A DNA stretch of 64,000 bases from Pomphorhynchus laevis. Its lineage: Eukaryota; Acanthocephala; Palaeacanthocephala; Echinorhynchida; Pomphorhynchidae. The DNA lies in the NCBI GenBank assembly GCA_012934845.2, contig WNNJ02001493.1, positions 40,777-104,776 on the forward strand. The letters are read 5' to 3'. The notes beneath the pieces are model-generated. The model saw only the letters and a program-made list of their open reading frames with translations, was not told the DNA's origin and searched no databases. The translations under genes and the position numbers were made by a program. Shown here one piece after another: positions 35,601-42,254 of this stretch (positions are counted from its first letter, which is position 1; each line of letters starts with the position of its first letter).

Positions 35601-35916
35601 CTTCCATTCGTCTCTTTTCCGTTCTTTCCTTATTAATTATTTCTTGTAACTCATCTATACCAAGCTGTTGCAAACAAATTAATTTTATCCTTGTATTTTT
35701 AATTATTTATACCTGTTGACTGTCCAATGCGCTTGCACGAACTATGAGCTCATTCTGTTGACTTTCAATTCGTCTTTCAAGATCCTCTATGTGATCTTGT
35801 AACAATTGAACATCTGGCTGATAATGAGATGGAAAGGAATTTTCAACTGCTCCTGTCTCATCTGAAGTATCATCACTGTAGCATTGCATTGAATCAGGTA
35901 TATCCCTGACTGTCAT
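14379..35916 (-). CDS. Headless muscle-type myosin II rod protein, 14 exons, 1,028 residues
   Basis: Fourteen minus-strand exons with GT-AG borders join without a frame break into 1,028 residues of almost continuous coiled coil. The chain aligns with the myosin II heavy-chain tail (Pfam myosin tail family) across its whole length: NDLEKAKRKLE for MDLERAKRKLE, LERMKEKLQSEIEELMGEL for LEKTKQRLQGEVEDLMxDV, FDKLIEEWKQKCE for FDKVLAEWKQKYE, SLRRENRNLSEEI for TLKRENKNLQQEI, and the end ETRADRAEKMINKYRAASR for the ERADIAESQVNKLRxKSR tail. The last 63 residues before the QAxxAEEE motif match muscle myosin in number. The tail partners other rods in thick filaments. Motor, converter and IQ motifs are absent, and TAA directly precedes the ATG in frame, so translation starts here. 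Molluscan myorod/catchin and insect myosin rod protein are the known analogues. Paramyosin is less likely because the EWKQK block is myosin-specific. A motor exon beyond 64,000 cannot be excluded. Confidence 0.88.
14905..15175. repeat. Near-perfect palindrome with divergent hammerhead-like cores (intron 13)
   Basis: The arms run from AAAACATGTAAGCCAGACGC outward-in and mirror at 15,111-15,137. Each carries CTGATGA, stem II GTC-ATTGTGAT-GAC and GAAAC: on the minus strand at 14,971-14,965 and on the plus strand at 15,071-15,095. Both share the stem-I hairpin TGCCAG...GCATTTAGTAGT...CTGGCA with the 8,720-9,095 copy. The 5' cleavage triplet is lost in both arms where the two halves meet. The centre has an extra tandem copy of CAGTCCTCCTCTGCATTT. 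Confidence 0.6.
15255..15875 (-). mobile_element. LINE C-terminal fragment (intron 13)
   Basis: Minus-strand frames read MYLGQLMYSGPDTLDDV, a stretch with SLRLL-like ILSLYC, RVSHLVPSARHIPYPQRLDI then LGMHEVNTALIETCLMLMWK and NDNLRGHELKL. The last three match the thumb/C-terminal pattern RxxxLxLxSLExRR...RGHxxKL of CR1/Jockey-type LINEs. It is broken by stops and sits antisense to nothing; it shares the strand of the host gene. Confidence 0.5.
16080..16335 (-). mobile_element. LINE fragment related to 15,730-15,840 (intron 13)
   Basis: The minus strand reads VIIWKVDQVKNLGIIFSGSL, fitting the VKDLGVxxSxxL motif of LINE reverse transcriptases. About 90 bases near 16,225-16,310 are a diverged direct copy of 15,735-15,830 (shared blocks include CTAATAATAACAT and AAAGTGT). 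Confidence 0.45.
16793..16897 (-). CDS. Myosin rod exon 13
   Basis: 35 codons, phase 0, after a 43-base intron (the shortest in the gene); acceptor AATTTAG, donor CAG|GTATGC. HGDFALMGM brings two Gly into the coil at a place where muscle myosin reads NVEAVKGLR. QLSKCERRIKDIQNQ matches HERKVKELTYQ. Confidence 0.82.
16941..17441 (-). CDS. Myosin rod exon 12 (largest)
   Basis: 167 codons, phase 0; acceptor CTTTTTAG, donor CAG|GTAAAT. The end EATDRAETAKTDAMKSCKTT then IQSLEDQ aligns with the [21 protein letters not shown] part of the light meromyosin region. Confidence 0.9.
18118..18320. repeat. Imperfect fold-back repeat with GAAATAT ends (intron 11)
   Basis: Arms of about 85 bases pair imperfectly: AAAAATTATTTTGATATTTC with GAAATATTAAACTAATTTTT, and an outer AATATTCAGGAAC block with GTTCCTGGGTATT. 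Inner strings CTGAAGATGCTAGCGAAAG and CTAGCGAAATATT match the CTGATGAT-stem-GCGAAATAT pattern of the fold-backs at 23,353 and 43,795. Confidence 0.5.
18651..19232 (+). repeat. Two direct copies of a ~260-base unit with hammerhead ribozyme motif (intron 11)
   Basis: Copy 1 (18,651-18,926) and copy 2 (18,971-19,232) differ by scattered changes and small indels. Copy 1 holds a complete hammerhead layout on the plus strand: GTC at 18,807-18,809, a stem-I hairpin TACCGG...CCGGTA (18,810-18,849), CTGATGA 18,850-18,856, stem II GTC/GAT and GAAA 18,871-18,874, with a weak stem III. In copy 2 the triplet reads GTG and the core is at 19,155-19,179. An inner hairpin AGTGTGATATTCGTATCACA precedes it in copy 1. 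The host gene is on the other strand, so its pre-mRNA would carry the antisense. Confidence 0.6.
19767..19959 (-). CDS. Myosin rod exon 11
   Basis: 193 bases that complete the phase-2 codon; the acceptor GCGCAAAG lacks a clear pyrimidine tract and the intron is 55 bases. Encodes RQIERQLDGLQLCLDSERMA and IKDLNIMLEQDREKFE; donor GAG|GTGACA. Confidence 0.8.
20015..20255 (-). CDS. Myosin rod exon 10
   Basis: 241 bases, entering in phase 1 and leaving in phase 2 (GCAAA|GTATGT); the acceptor is AAAATCAAG. EEIKSLMTQISDNARNALD follows directly on exon 9, as QEISDLTEQIAENGKRIHE does in muscle myosin. Confidence 0.85.
20989..21022. repeat. Short perfect inverted repeat (intron 9)
   Basis: AGATCTGTCAAC and GTTGACAGATCT are separated by eight bases (TTATCTAT). 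No function is known. Confidence 0.6.
21180..21665. mobile_element. tRNA-headed SINE in a fold-back with internal tandem repeat (intron 9)
   Basis: On the minus strand from about 21,400 a tRNA-like head is visible (A-box-like GCCAAGTAGATGTAGCG, B-box-like GAGTTCAAATCC), followed by TAAACGTGAAATGTAGG, CAGCTGATGAGCCC and an end with TGATACAGCAGGACGCTACT (as its complement). The right side, 21,575-21,640, repeats this end in the opposite orientation. Between them GGTAGGGGATCGTAT and a 25-base TACGTATTCTAAATACGATA unit are tandemly repeated. The end sequence is shared with the fold-back inserted in the PLE at 11,662-11,865. Confidence 0.55.
21897..21931. repeat. Perfect A/T-rich inverted repeat (intron 9)
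   Basis: ATATTGGTGTATATA and TATATACACCAATAT flank a three-base centre, 26 bases past the exon 9 donor. Confidence 0.6.
21960..22212 (-). CDS. Myosin rod exon 9 (EWKQK block)
   Basis: 253 bases ending in phase 1 (TCAG|GTAGAA); acceptor TTAATTTAG. It encodes RFDKLIEEWKQKCENTSSEL and YEEAQEQIESLRRENRNLS. The FDK(V/L)xxEWKQK block distinguishes myosin heavy-chain rods from paramyosin. Confidence 0.9.
23019..23183 (-). CDS. Myosin rod exon 8
   Basis: 55 codons, phase 0; acceptor AATTTTTAG, donor CAG|GTAAGC. KKRYESERFEHIREIENIRS and ASRVTSLERMKEKLQ match the [20 protein letters not shown] and CASLEKTKQRLQ blocks of muscle myosin. Confidence 0.88.
23353..23440. repeat. Fold-back repeat with 19-base perfect arms (intron 7)
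   Basis: TACAATATTTCGATAGCTC pairs perfectly with GAGCTATCGAAATATTGTA. Inside, CTGTTAGCATCAGG faces CCTGATGATAATAGCAT. The right half reads CTGATGAT-AATAGC-ATGA-GCTATC-GAAAT, a hammerhead-like layout, but with an extra base after CTGATGA and no cleavage triplet found. Confidence 0.65.
24017..24208 (-). CDS. Myosin rod exon 7
   Basis: 64 codons, phase 0; acceptor GCTTTCAG, donor TCC|GTAAGT. HLEHARHEIDEESRSRIALA aligns with [20 protein letters not shown] at the S2/LMM part of the rod. Confidence 0.87.
24500..24800 (+). repeat. Diverged PLE family A tail (intron 6)
   Basis: The order matches the family A 3' end: TTTAAATTCTTAAGCTGG, TTTTTATGG-like, CATGTATTTG, CTGCTGTTATGTTGG, then TTCTTATTCGGATACATTGT and TTATTTATTAGT. 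The GGCCCC/GGGGCC arms of the pseudoknot block are lost. Confidence 0.5.
25110..25385 (-). repeat. PLE family A tail, well kept (intron 6)
   Basis: The minus strand gives the consensus tail: CAGAGGAAATACGTCATTAG, GGCCCCGCTGCTATG, GAGTTAGGGGCCGAAACTG, CATAGCAGTTCCTCCTGATG. All pairing arms of the pseudoknot block are intact. No coding part is attached. Confidence 0.7.
26050..26232 (-). CDS. Myosin rod exon 6
   Basis: 61 codons, phase 0; acceptor GACTTTAG, donor AAG|GTTAGA. NSQLEERVEDYRRQVQEM and RMLDENSTLISTLTK keep the register that aligns with GELSRQLEEKEALISQLTR. Confidence 0.85.
27560..27900. repeat. Spaced direct repeat about 245 bases apart (intron 5)
   Basis: GTGATAGAATGCTTATAAAC plus AGCAACATGTGATTTGGTTAA occur near 27,597-27,660 and again near 27,845-27,893. 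The first copy carries a small extra tandem of AACATGTGATA. It lies about 90 bases from the exon 5 donor. Confidence 0.5.
27989..28321 (-). CDS. Myosin rod exon 5
   Basis: 111 codons, phase 0; acceptor GATGATAG, donor AAG|GTAAGA, 48-base intron before it. QLKRKHETAVDEMCRQIEYL matches LRKKHADSVAELxEQIDNL of muscle myosin. Confidence 0.88.
28370..28426 (-). CDS. Myosin rod exon 4 (19-codon micro-exon)
   Basis: 57 bases encode NDLENKCEELERENELRVK, equivalent to IEELEEELEAERTARAK of muscle myosin. The acceptor is CACTTTAG and the donor AAG|GTAATT. Its size and phase 0 on both sides would allow skipping without a frame change. Confidence 0.8.
28756..30030. repeat. Left arm of a 1.1-1.3 kb inverted duplication (intron 3)
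   Basis: 28,756-29,876 matches the reverse complement of 36,304-37,563 at high identity (about 97-98% by eye). Inside are three tandem-like units sharing GAGTACTAACGTCGG (near 29,375, 29,561 and, diverged, 29,875) and TTTCACAGATAAATGACCT. The third unit continues to about 30,030 and is absent from the right arm. No protein signature was seen. Confidence 0.8.
30596..31345. repeat. 41-base minisatellite (about 12 copies) between direct repeats (intron 3)
   Basis: From 30,731 to 31,220 the unit GGTACAGGAAAAGTTTGTAC plus AATTTCAATTATCCGCAAATG repeats about 12 times with very little variation; one unit has an 11-base internal duplication. Flanks 30,596-30,735 and 31,231-31,345 are direct repeats of each other (CTCAATTCAGTAATTGAGTT ... 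GATTTGCTAATTAATCGA). The unit lacks stops in one reading path, which makes a spurious 130-codon frame on the plus strand. Confidence 0.9.
31529..31765 (-). CDS. Myosin rod exon 3
   Basis: 79 codons, phase 0; acceptor TTTGTTAG, donor AAG|GTGAAA. Contains RNDLEKAKRKLEMDV, the best conserved S2 block of the rod. The intron before it (3.7 kb) holds LINE and PLE fragments. Confidence 0.87.
32050..32855 (+). mobile_element. LINE-type retroelement C-terminal domain (family Y, intron 2)
   Basis: The plus strand encodes HEALSVRYNLRSRDKPKFCS, CGEEYSVRYSCRVGGM, TIRHNLVRDFIGYDFEKVCS then VVVEPGLQVVP, and after a gap FSPFIVSTTGGVCQ with ASVILKRIATKKTNKNGEDY and MRDLRITL. This is the EALCxRYGW...CxCGxxFSVEHxxxCxxGGFxxIRHNEVRD...ATGGxGxxxxxFxKRLA tail of a retroelement group common in marine invertebrates. 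A second copy lies at 40,979-42,250. Antisense to the host gene. Confidence 0.65.
33010..33160. repeat. Cluster of short direct and inverted repeats (intron 2)
   Basis: TATAGTTCATTTGATTG, TTTGATTGCTTTGCTATG and TATAGTTCA recur several times in both orientations (for example TTCATTTGATTGAA). It looks like slippage or fold-back amplification. Confidence 0.5.
33835..34095 (-). mobile_element. PLE reverse transcriptase fragment (intron 2)
   Basis: The minus strand reads LITYWSF-like sequence, SVFYNELRKVRLQIRPLGLF then RYVDDMFVIWPFD. RYVDDxFVIWP is the catalytic block of Penelope-type reverse transcriptases. The surrounding parts of the element are not visible. Confidence 0.6.
35325..35440. repeat. 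Interleaved inverted repeats (intron 2)
   Basis: ACTCCCTTTATCCTTTTAC pairs with GTAAGGAGGATAAAAGGGAG, and ATCATCCCACTTTA pairs with TTAAGTGGGTAAATGAT. The order A-B-A'-B' is that of a pseudoknot rather than a simple hairpin. It ends about 60 bases from exon 2. Confidence 0.5.
35503..35664 (-). CDS. Myosin rod exon 2
   Basis: 54 codons, phase 0 at both ends; acceptor TTGCAACAG, donor GAG|GTTTGT. YKGDLFAEENKINLIKSGRV aligns with [20 protein letters not shown] of muscle myosin S2. Confidence 0.85.
35713..35916 (-). CDS. Myosin rod exon 1 (start codon, acidic head)
   Basis: The ATG is at 35,914-35,916, directly after an in-frame TAA. The first ~37 residues (MTVRDIPDSMQCYSDDTSDE and on) are acidic, Ser-rich and contain prolines, so they are not coiled coil. 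The coil begins at LLQDHIEDLERRIESQQNEL. The donor is CAACAG|GTATAA and the next intron is only 48 bases long. Confidence 0.85.
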
Positions 35917-36290
35917 TTAACTAAATATTCCAAATAAAAATTGCTATTTTAATCACTTTTTAATCATTAAAAATGATTAAAAACAAATTTAAATTCTAAA
36001 CTGCTACGGCTTACTTGTTAGTTTATTGATAGTTTTAAACCACCCAGCTGTACTAGGACAATTGAAATTTACATTTTATTATCTACTACAATGTTTACTA
36101 AAACCGTAACGATTTTTATCTCTATAAATATTGAAATATATATTATTTTTATAATATGAATATAATCGAAACAATATTTAATGCATATTGATATTGTATA
36201 TGTAATCGTTATTACACGACCTAACCACTAACATCATCCTCACCGACAATAGTAGATCTTCAAGGTAAGGCATTGAGCACTGGGCATTGA
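35917..36290. other. Region upstream of the myosin rod start codon
   Basis: It should hold the 5' untranslated region and perhaps the promoter. It is A/T-rich with a run of TAA-type stops and no clear TATA or initiator element that can be separated from background. Confidence 0.3.
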
Positions 36291-36303
36291 TCCACTGAGC
36301 ATG

Positions 36304-37563
36304 ACTCAGTGGATCATCAGGGAGCAGGCACTGAGCTCTAACGTTTACATGCTGTAATACTTGGATGTTCTATAAGGAATACAGCTAGTCGCTAAAAATT
36401 TCACAACACTTTCCTGCGAATTTATAGACTCCTTACCGATCTAACACTGTTCGAAATAGATTTCAAGAGGAGGTCATTTCATCTGTGAAATGTAAGGAAG
36501 CTATACTGCTGTGTTTCAATTCTAATCATGTGTTTGCAAACTAGTGTACAGATATCGTCACTAATCAGTTGCAACACTTTTTAAACACCATGATCATTAT
36601 GCGCCGACGTTAGTACTCAGTGGACCTTCAGGGCTCAGTTAATAAGCACTAATGTTTCACTCTTTTCAAAATAGATTTCCAGAGCAGGTCATTTATCTGT
36701 GAAATTTAAAGATGCAATACTGCTCTATACTTTAATCCTGAACGTGTGTCTGCAAACTATCGTGCAAATATTGCCACAACATCATACAGCTCCGACGTTA
36801 GTACTCAGGGAATCATATGGCACAGGCACTGAGCACTGACGTTTCACCATGTGGTAATACATGCCTTGTTGCCGAGAATTTAATAATAAATAATAAAGAT
36901 TTTCTTAATAACTTTTTTAAATATTAATAAAGATTTTCTTAATAACAGAATTTATTACTCGCGAATTGCTTGCAGCAATTTAAAATTATCAAATTGTAAG
37001 CAATTTGTACATTTTATAAAGGTGCTTTCAAACTCGAATTGTTGAATGTTACAAAAAATGTAACATAAAATTCATTAATGTAACTTAATTACATAATTTT
37101 AATTCCTTAAATTCGAAATCTTTAAAATAAAAGCTCGATCTTATTGAGTTATATTTAAATGATGTTATCTCGCGTGATCTTCCAGTAAATAATTCTTTCT
37201 ATATTTTATCAAAATTTAAACGTGTAATTTGTAAAAGTTAAATCCAGATCAAAATCATTATTACTTGAAGATCCAACGTGATCGTTATATTATCTAATCT
37301 ATATTTTTTATATAATTTAAATATATATATTTGGGTTTCTGAAGTACGCTATTTACCCACTTTTTGATCTTAACAACATTTACGTTTTTCACATCAATAT
37401 ATTTTGGTTAATAAATATATTTAACTCAAAGTTGGTTTAATATGATCATATATGGTATTTTAATATGTGGTAAAATAGAATTGCATATGAGCATATCTTT
37501 GATTGTTTTACTTCAAACAAAATCAAAATCTGGATGTATATTTTTAAAGTAATTTTTATTACT
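36304..37563. repeat. Right arm of the inverted duplication
   Basis: It mirrors 28,756-29,876. The arm is about 139 bases longer because of one block at roughly 36,862-37,005 (ATGCCTTGTTGCCGAG to GCAATTTGTAC) absent from the left arm; that block contains a tandem pair of ATAAAGATTTTCTTAATAAC. Exons 1-3 of the myosin rod gene lie between the two arms. Confidence 0.8.
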
Positions 37564-37569
37564 TTAAAA

Positions 37570-38227
37570 TAAAACAACATTTACAACATTTACGTTTTTC
37601 ACATCAATATATATATTCAAAGATGTATATGCTCAAAGATATATATACTCAACGATGTATATATTCATTATAACATCTTTATAATGAGCATTATTGATGA
37701 AAATAGCTAAAACATTTTATGTTGAAACGATTTAAAAATAAGTGACGGTGCAACTCAAATTTGTTTTACTGTTTATCTAAAGGAAAAAGCTAAATTAGTT
37801 TGGAAAATAATTAATAATTAATTAAAAATTTATAATAAATAATTAATACTTAATACGCAATACAAATGCATTTACATATTTTTGCTTCTTAAATAAATTT
37901 AAAATATACAAATAAATTTTTATTTATCGTTCCACAAAACTGGACAAAAAACAGGACTCTAATATTTGGTTTTTACTGATGAATAAATAGTAAACACATA
38001 AGCTAGTTTTCAAATCAGGCGAATATTATAATTCATGGATATGGCTTATGTTGTGCTTAAGACGAAAAGCTTAAATTTATACAAATAATTTTATTTGACG
38101 GTGGCAAATTGGCAAGATATTTTGAGAAAATTCAGGAGCTTTCATGGATTTTAATAATCTTAATAATAGTTTAATAATCATTAATTATCAATAATTATAG
38201 TTATTTTATATATAATATAAAATATAT
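37570..38227. other. AT-rich spacer, no gene seen
   Basis: It holds a few short repeats of the form TCAAAGATGTATAT near 37,620-37,665 and otherwise nothing recognisable. Confidence 0.5.
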
Positions 38228-38640
38228 GATAAAACTTTATTTATAATAAAATAGTTAATTACTTTATTAATGATAACTTAATAAAGCATTCCTTACCTTC
38301 ATATTTTAATACATATTAATAAATTCATTTTAGTAAAAAATTCATTGATTTATCAATAATGAAAGATATGATAAAACTTTATTTATAATAAAATAGTTAA
38401 TAACTTCATTTATGATAACTTAATAAGGCATTTTTAACGCTCATATTTTAATACATATTAATAAATTCATTTTAGTAAAAAATTCATTGATTTATCAATA
38501 ATGAAAGATATGATAAAACTTTATTTATAATAAAATGGTTAATTACTTTATTAATGATAACTTAATAAAGCATTCCTTACCTTCATATTTTAATACATAT
38601 TAATAAATTCATTTTAGTAAAAAATTCATTGATTAATCAA
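38228..38640. repeat. 142-base tandem repeat, about 2.9 copies
   Basis: GATAAAACTTTATTTATAAT starts at 38,228, 38,370 and 38,512, and each unit runs to GATTTATCAATAATGAAAGA. The first and third copies share CATTCCTTACCTTC where the second reads CATTTTTAACGCTC. Confidence 0.85.
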
Positions 38641-38649
38641 TTTTATTAA

Positions 38650-39685
38650 TAAACTTTTTAAAAATTGAAATTCATAAATCGATTGCTATTCAAAATTATA
38701 AATCAATTTAATATAAATGAATTAGCATGTAAATTGCCGTCAAATTTACCCAAATTTCATAAATTTTCATGGTAAACAAATTTATGTATTATTAATTATA
38801 ATTTAATACAATTATATTCTATCATGTAAAAATGAATATTGATTTTATTAAGCAATAATACATGAATTTACGAACAAATGCTTAAATTTGAAATAAGCTT
38901 AATAATATTCAGTTAAAAATTGCAAAATATTTTTAACTTTAAGTTAGTCAAGCGCAAACAATGTTTTATAATCAATATTGTGCACATTTTTCTTATCTAC
39001 TTAAGTAGAAAATACTTTCTTAGAAAAAATGTTGGATTTTTAGGCAAGAAAACAAAACACAATTTGTTCATCGACACAGTGGCATTTGAAATATAAATAT
39101 GCAGTTTATGCTTAAAATATTATAATAAATATTTATGTTTAATAAATATTTAAAATATTTATGTTTAAAACAAAACACAATTGGTTCATCAACATATAAT
39201 GAACAAATTGAATTCATTGAACTAATGGTTGTGCTTTACCGATAGCAGTAACATAAAAATTATGAAAATAAATTTGTTTTGATTGATCTTTTTATAAAAT
39301 TCAAAAATTTAAAGTTATTTTGTGAGAAATAAACGATCCTCAGAATGATCTAAATGAAACATTAAACAATTTTTGTTTAGTAGTATCAATGAAGTGGAAT
39401 GATATTTATCGACAAATTTGAGTATTTACAGTAGCTATTCAAGTAAAATGCTTTATTATTAAAATCTGTAACATAAAATTTTATTAAAAAATAAATTTAT
39501 TAATTAATAAATTAACGAATAAATTAATATCATAAATTTTCAAACTAGTATCATAAATGGCTATGATTATAAATGATTTTTTATATCATACATTGATATA
39601 ACATTATAACTTGTATTATTGATGCAAAATTTAATGATAAATTTTGTATTACACTAATTTATATTGTAAATATTCATTGTGCGAT
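38650..39685. other. AT-rich spacer, no gene seen
   Basis: Low-complexity A/T sequence without coding signature. ACAAAACACAATTTGTTCAT recurs in variant form near 39,053 and 39,171. Confidence 0.5.
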
Positions 39686-39691
39686 TCTGCC

Positions 39692-39922
39692 AATCCTATC
39701 AGCATCATTGTACACTACAGTCAGCGTGGGTGGACCTCATCAGCAGTGAGCACACGCTTTATATGCCAAATTTGTCATATAAGCTAAATATAAACCAGCA
39801 TTTCGGCGACAAGCAGTTCAGCAGAAACAGTAACAGGACCGAAACACGAAATGTAGGCGTAGGTTCACTGCTGATAAGGTCCACCCACGCTGATTGTAGT
39901 GTACAGTGATGCTGATAGGATT
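39692..39922. repeat. 231-base fold-back with hammerhead-like core strings
   Basis: Arms of about 58 bases pair almost perfectly (AATCCTATCAGCATCATTGT to the complement of ...GATGCTGATAGGATT). Each arm ends inside with CTGATGAGGTCC (minus) or CTGATAAGGTCC (plus, about 39,870). GGACCGAAACACGAAATGTA lies at about 39,836, so GGACC and GGTCC can form a stem II next to both core strings in the permuted order. GTA after a two-base stem III would be a permitted cleavage triplet. GC content is well above the surroundings. Confidence 0.55.
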
Positions 39923-39929
39923 AACAGAA

Positions 39930-40975
39930 CAACACGAGAAAAATATAAAACCTGATCACAAAATTATACAATTGTATTAACTTGATATATCATATCAATA
40001 CAATAATATTAATATATTTATTGATTATATACTATAATTATAATTTAAATATTTTATTATTCAATTTTTAAATCATATTTTTTTATTATTCAGTATTTAA
40101 TTTAAATATATTAGTTAACTATTTTAATAGTTGAATAACTCTTATCTTATTTAGGAGTTTTAACTCATGTAAATGTCTGTAATTATATCTGATTATTTAT
40201 TATCAGTTAATTTATTATTAATTATTACTGATAATTATTATTTTAACTAATTATAATTAATTTAAATAATTAAATTAAGTTAATTTAACTAATAATTATT
40301 TTACGAATTTTAAATAATACTATCTTTGATTAAGGATGAGTGTGTTGCAACTTCTATTATCTCTATTGGCATTTGTGGATGCCTTGTTAAGTTGTTAGCG
40401 ATACACATTTTTTCACACCTTCTGATTTACTATAAGAGCGCAGTGACGATTTTTTCTTTATTGATAACATTTTATTGATACCTATGGATTGTTATGAGTT
40501 GATATACACATTTTATTTGATATCCATATATACTCAAAAATTAATTTACAACTAAATTTTGAAATTCAATTGAATAAAAAATGAAATAAAATTGAAATTT
40601 GCAAATTAAATTTTAATGGCGCCTGATATTTAATTAGATAGTATAACTATCTACTTACCACTTAATTCTTTTGTTTGATATTTTAAAATAGTTTTCGTAG
40701 ATTAACAATAAAATAACAAAAATCAGATACACCATTAAAACTAGAATTTGATTTCCAATTAGAACATAAATTACCTCAAAGCACGTAAAAATATTAACAA
40801 AACTGATATTGATCCGTCTTTTAAATTTAGAATTTTGGTGCGGTATCAATGAACATTAATTATATTTTATATTTTACTAGCTGCTACATTTTAAGAGAAA
40901 CACGTACAATTTCTTAATCCTACTCCAAAATTTGTTGAGCTCAAAAATCTAATTAATTGCATTTTCGAGCTTCAA
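39930..40975. other. AT-rich spacer, no supported gene
   Basis: Nothing firm is seen. A minus-strand frame at 40,655-40,849 is hydrophobic and reaches a good donor-like GTAAGTAG, but it has no family match and no partner exon. Confidence 0.4.
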
Positions 40976-40978
40976 ATA

Positions 40979-42250
40979 TTGTGCTTTAATTTAAATAATG
41001 CTAAACTAAAACTCAAGCATCCTATCATATGCAGCAGAAATGAAGCATCGGCATTGATTGATCTTTCAACCCTTTATTCACTTAAGTCAAGGCTATCTCG
41101 TCACGAATTTCAATACACATTATGTGGCCGGTATGGACTCGCACCACAAACTGTTCGCTCGACATATCTATGTAGACAAGTGAACGATGTTTTAAGTGAA
41201 GACAAGTGAACGATGTTTCATGTAGACAAGTTAACAACGTAGACAAGTGAACGATTCAGATGTTTCATTCAATGTAGTGCAAAATAGGCGGAACTCCACC
41301 AATCAGACATTACACAGTTCGAGATCAAATTGAAGATTTGATTAGCGAGGTTACCAATGACGTAATCATTGAACCATTAGTGACGCAAATTGATTCAGAA
41401 GTGGCACTCAAGAACATAATTATACTTTTTGTAAAAAACGATATTTTTCAATTGTAAATTGTTATTCGGCATTGATTCACATATATACTTTGAAAATGTT
41501 TCGATTTTATCACAATCCAATGATTACTTTATCAATCAAAACATCAAACATATCGTTGTTCCCGTTTGCATAGTCAATGAAAGATATTATATAAATATTT
41601 ATATTATATTTAATATAATAATTTATATTATAATTTAATATTATAATTTATTATAATATTATATTTAATATTATATATTATATTATATATACTTGCATAA
41701 CGAATAACAAATAATTTAAATATGAAAATTTATTAATAATATTAAAATTATTATTTGACACTGATGCTAATTGATTCAGTAGTGCCATTCGAGAACACAA
41801 CTACGACACAGAGTGACAACGCTCGACTGCAAACGTCTGTCACTGATTGTGAGCTGAAGATAGCCAGCGGGTCTACTTTGACGTAACTGCATATAATTGT
41901 TTCGTATCTTTTTACGCAAACAACTTCCCTTCATCAACGAATAAACACATTGAAAGCATGAAAATGGCCACATATAAGGAACGAATACATTATATTGAGC
42001 AGTCGAAATTAATTCAAATGATTTTATCAACTCTGAGGGATCGGACAGTATACGCGATTTTGCCCTCATAACGATAGCAAAGAAACTAAAGATGAAAAAC
42101 GGTATGGATTATGTATTAACCGTATTCAATATACGAGCGAAAATGAGTTTAACTTTACTCGTTCCATATTTAGGTGCGTTCGAGCTCCACGCTCTACTTT
42201 CGGCCGTTTCTGTCAAAAGGAATACTGTAAATATACATTAACTGAAGTGA
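40979..42250 (+). mobile_element. LINE-type retroelement C-terminal domain (family Y, second copy)
   Basis: Plus-strand frames give LSRHEFQYTLCGRYGLAPQ, GGTPPIRHYTVRDQIEDLIS with EVTNDVIIEPLV (about 41,285-41,390), then RVYFDVTAYNCF (41,865), NKHIESMKMATYKERIHYIE (41,935) and a tail IFRCVRAPRSTF (about 42,165-42,205). The order IRHNxxRD / FDVRxFNP / YxxRIxxxEH / CIRGARSS is that of family Y. Short deletions and an A/T-rich block near 41,590-41,755 interrupt it. Confidence 0.65.
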
Positions 42251-42254
42251 CGGA

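Noticed and set aside
14379-35916. Paramyosin identity for the coiled-coil gene
   Set aside because: Length is somewhat greater than paramyosin and the EWKQK block, RRENRNLS and RAEKMINKYRAASR align position by position with myosin heavy-chain rods.
38228-38640. CRISPR-like regular repeats
   Set aside because: Repeats are directly adjacent 142-base units without unique spacers, in eukaryotic DNA; the same holds for the 41-base array.
40655-40849. Hydrophobic minus-strand frame ending at a GTAAGTAG donor
   Set aside because: It starts at a non-ATG codon, composition is A/T-driven, and no partner exon or family was found.
41776-42069. 97-codon minus-strand frame
   Set aside because: It is the shadow of the family Y retroelement on the plus strand, which explains the region better.
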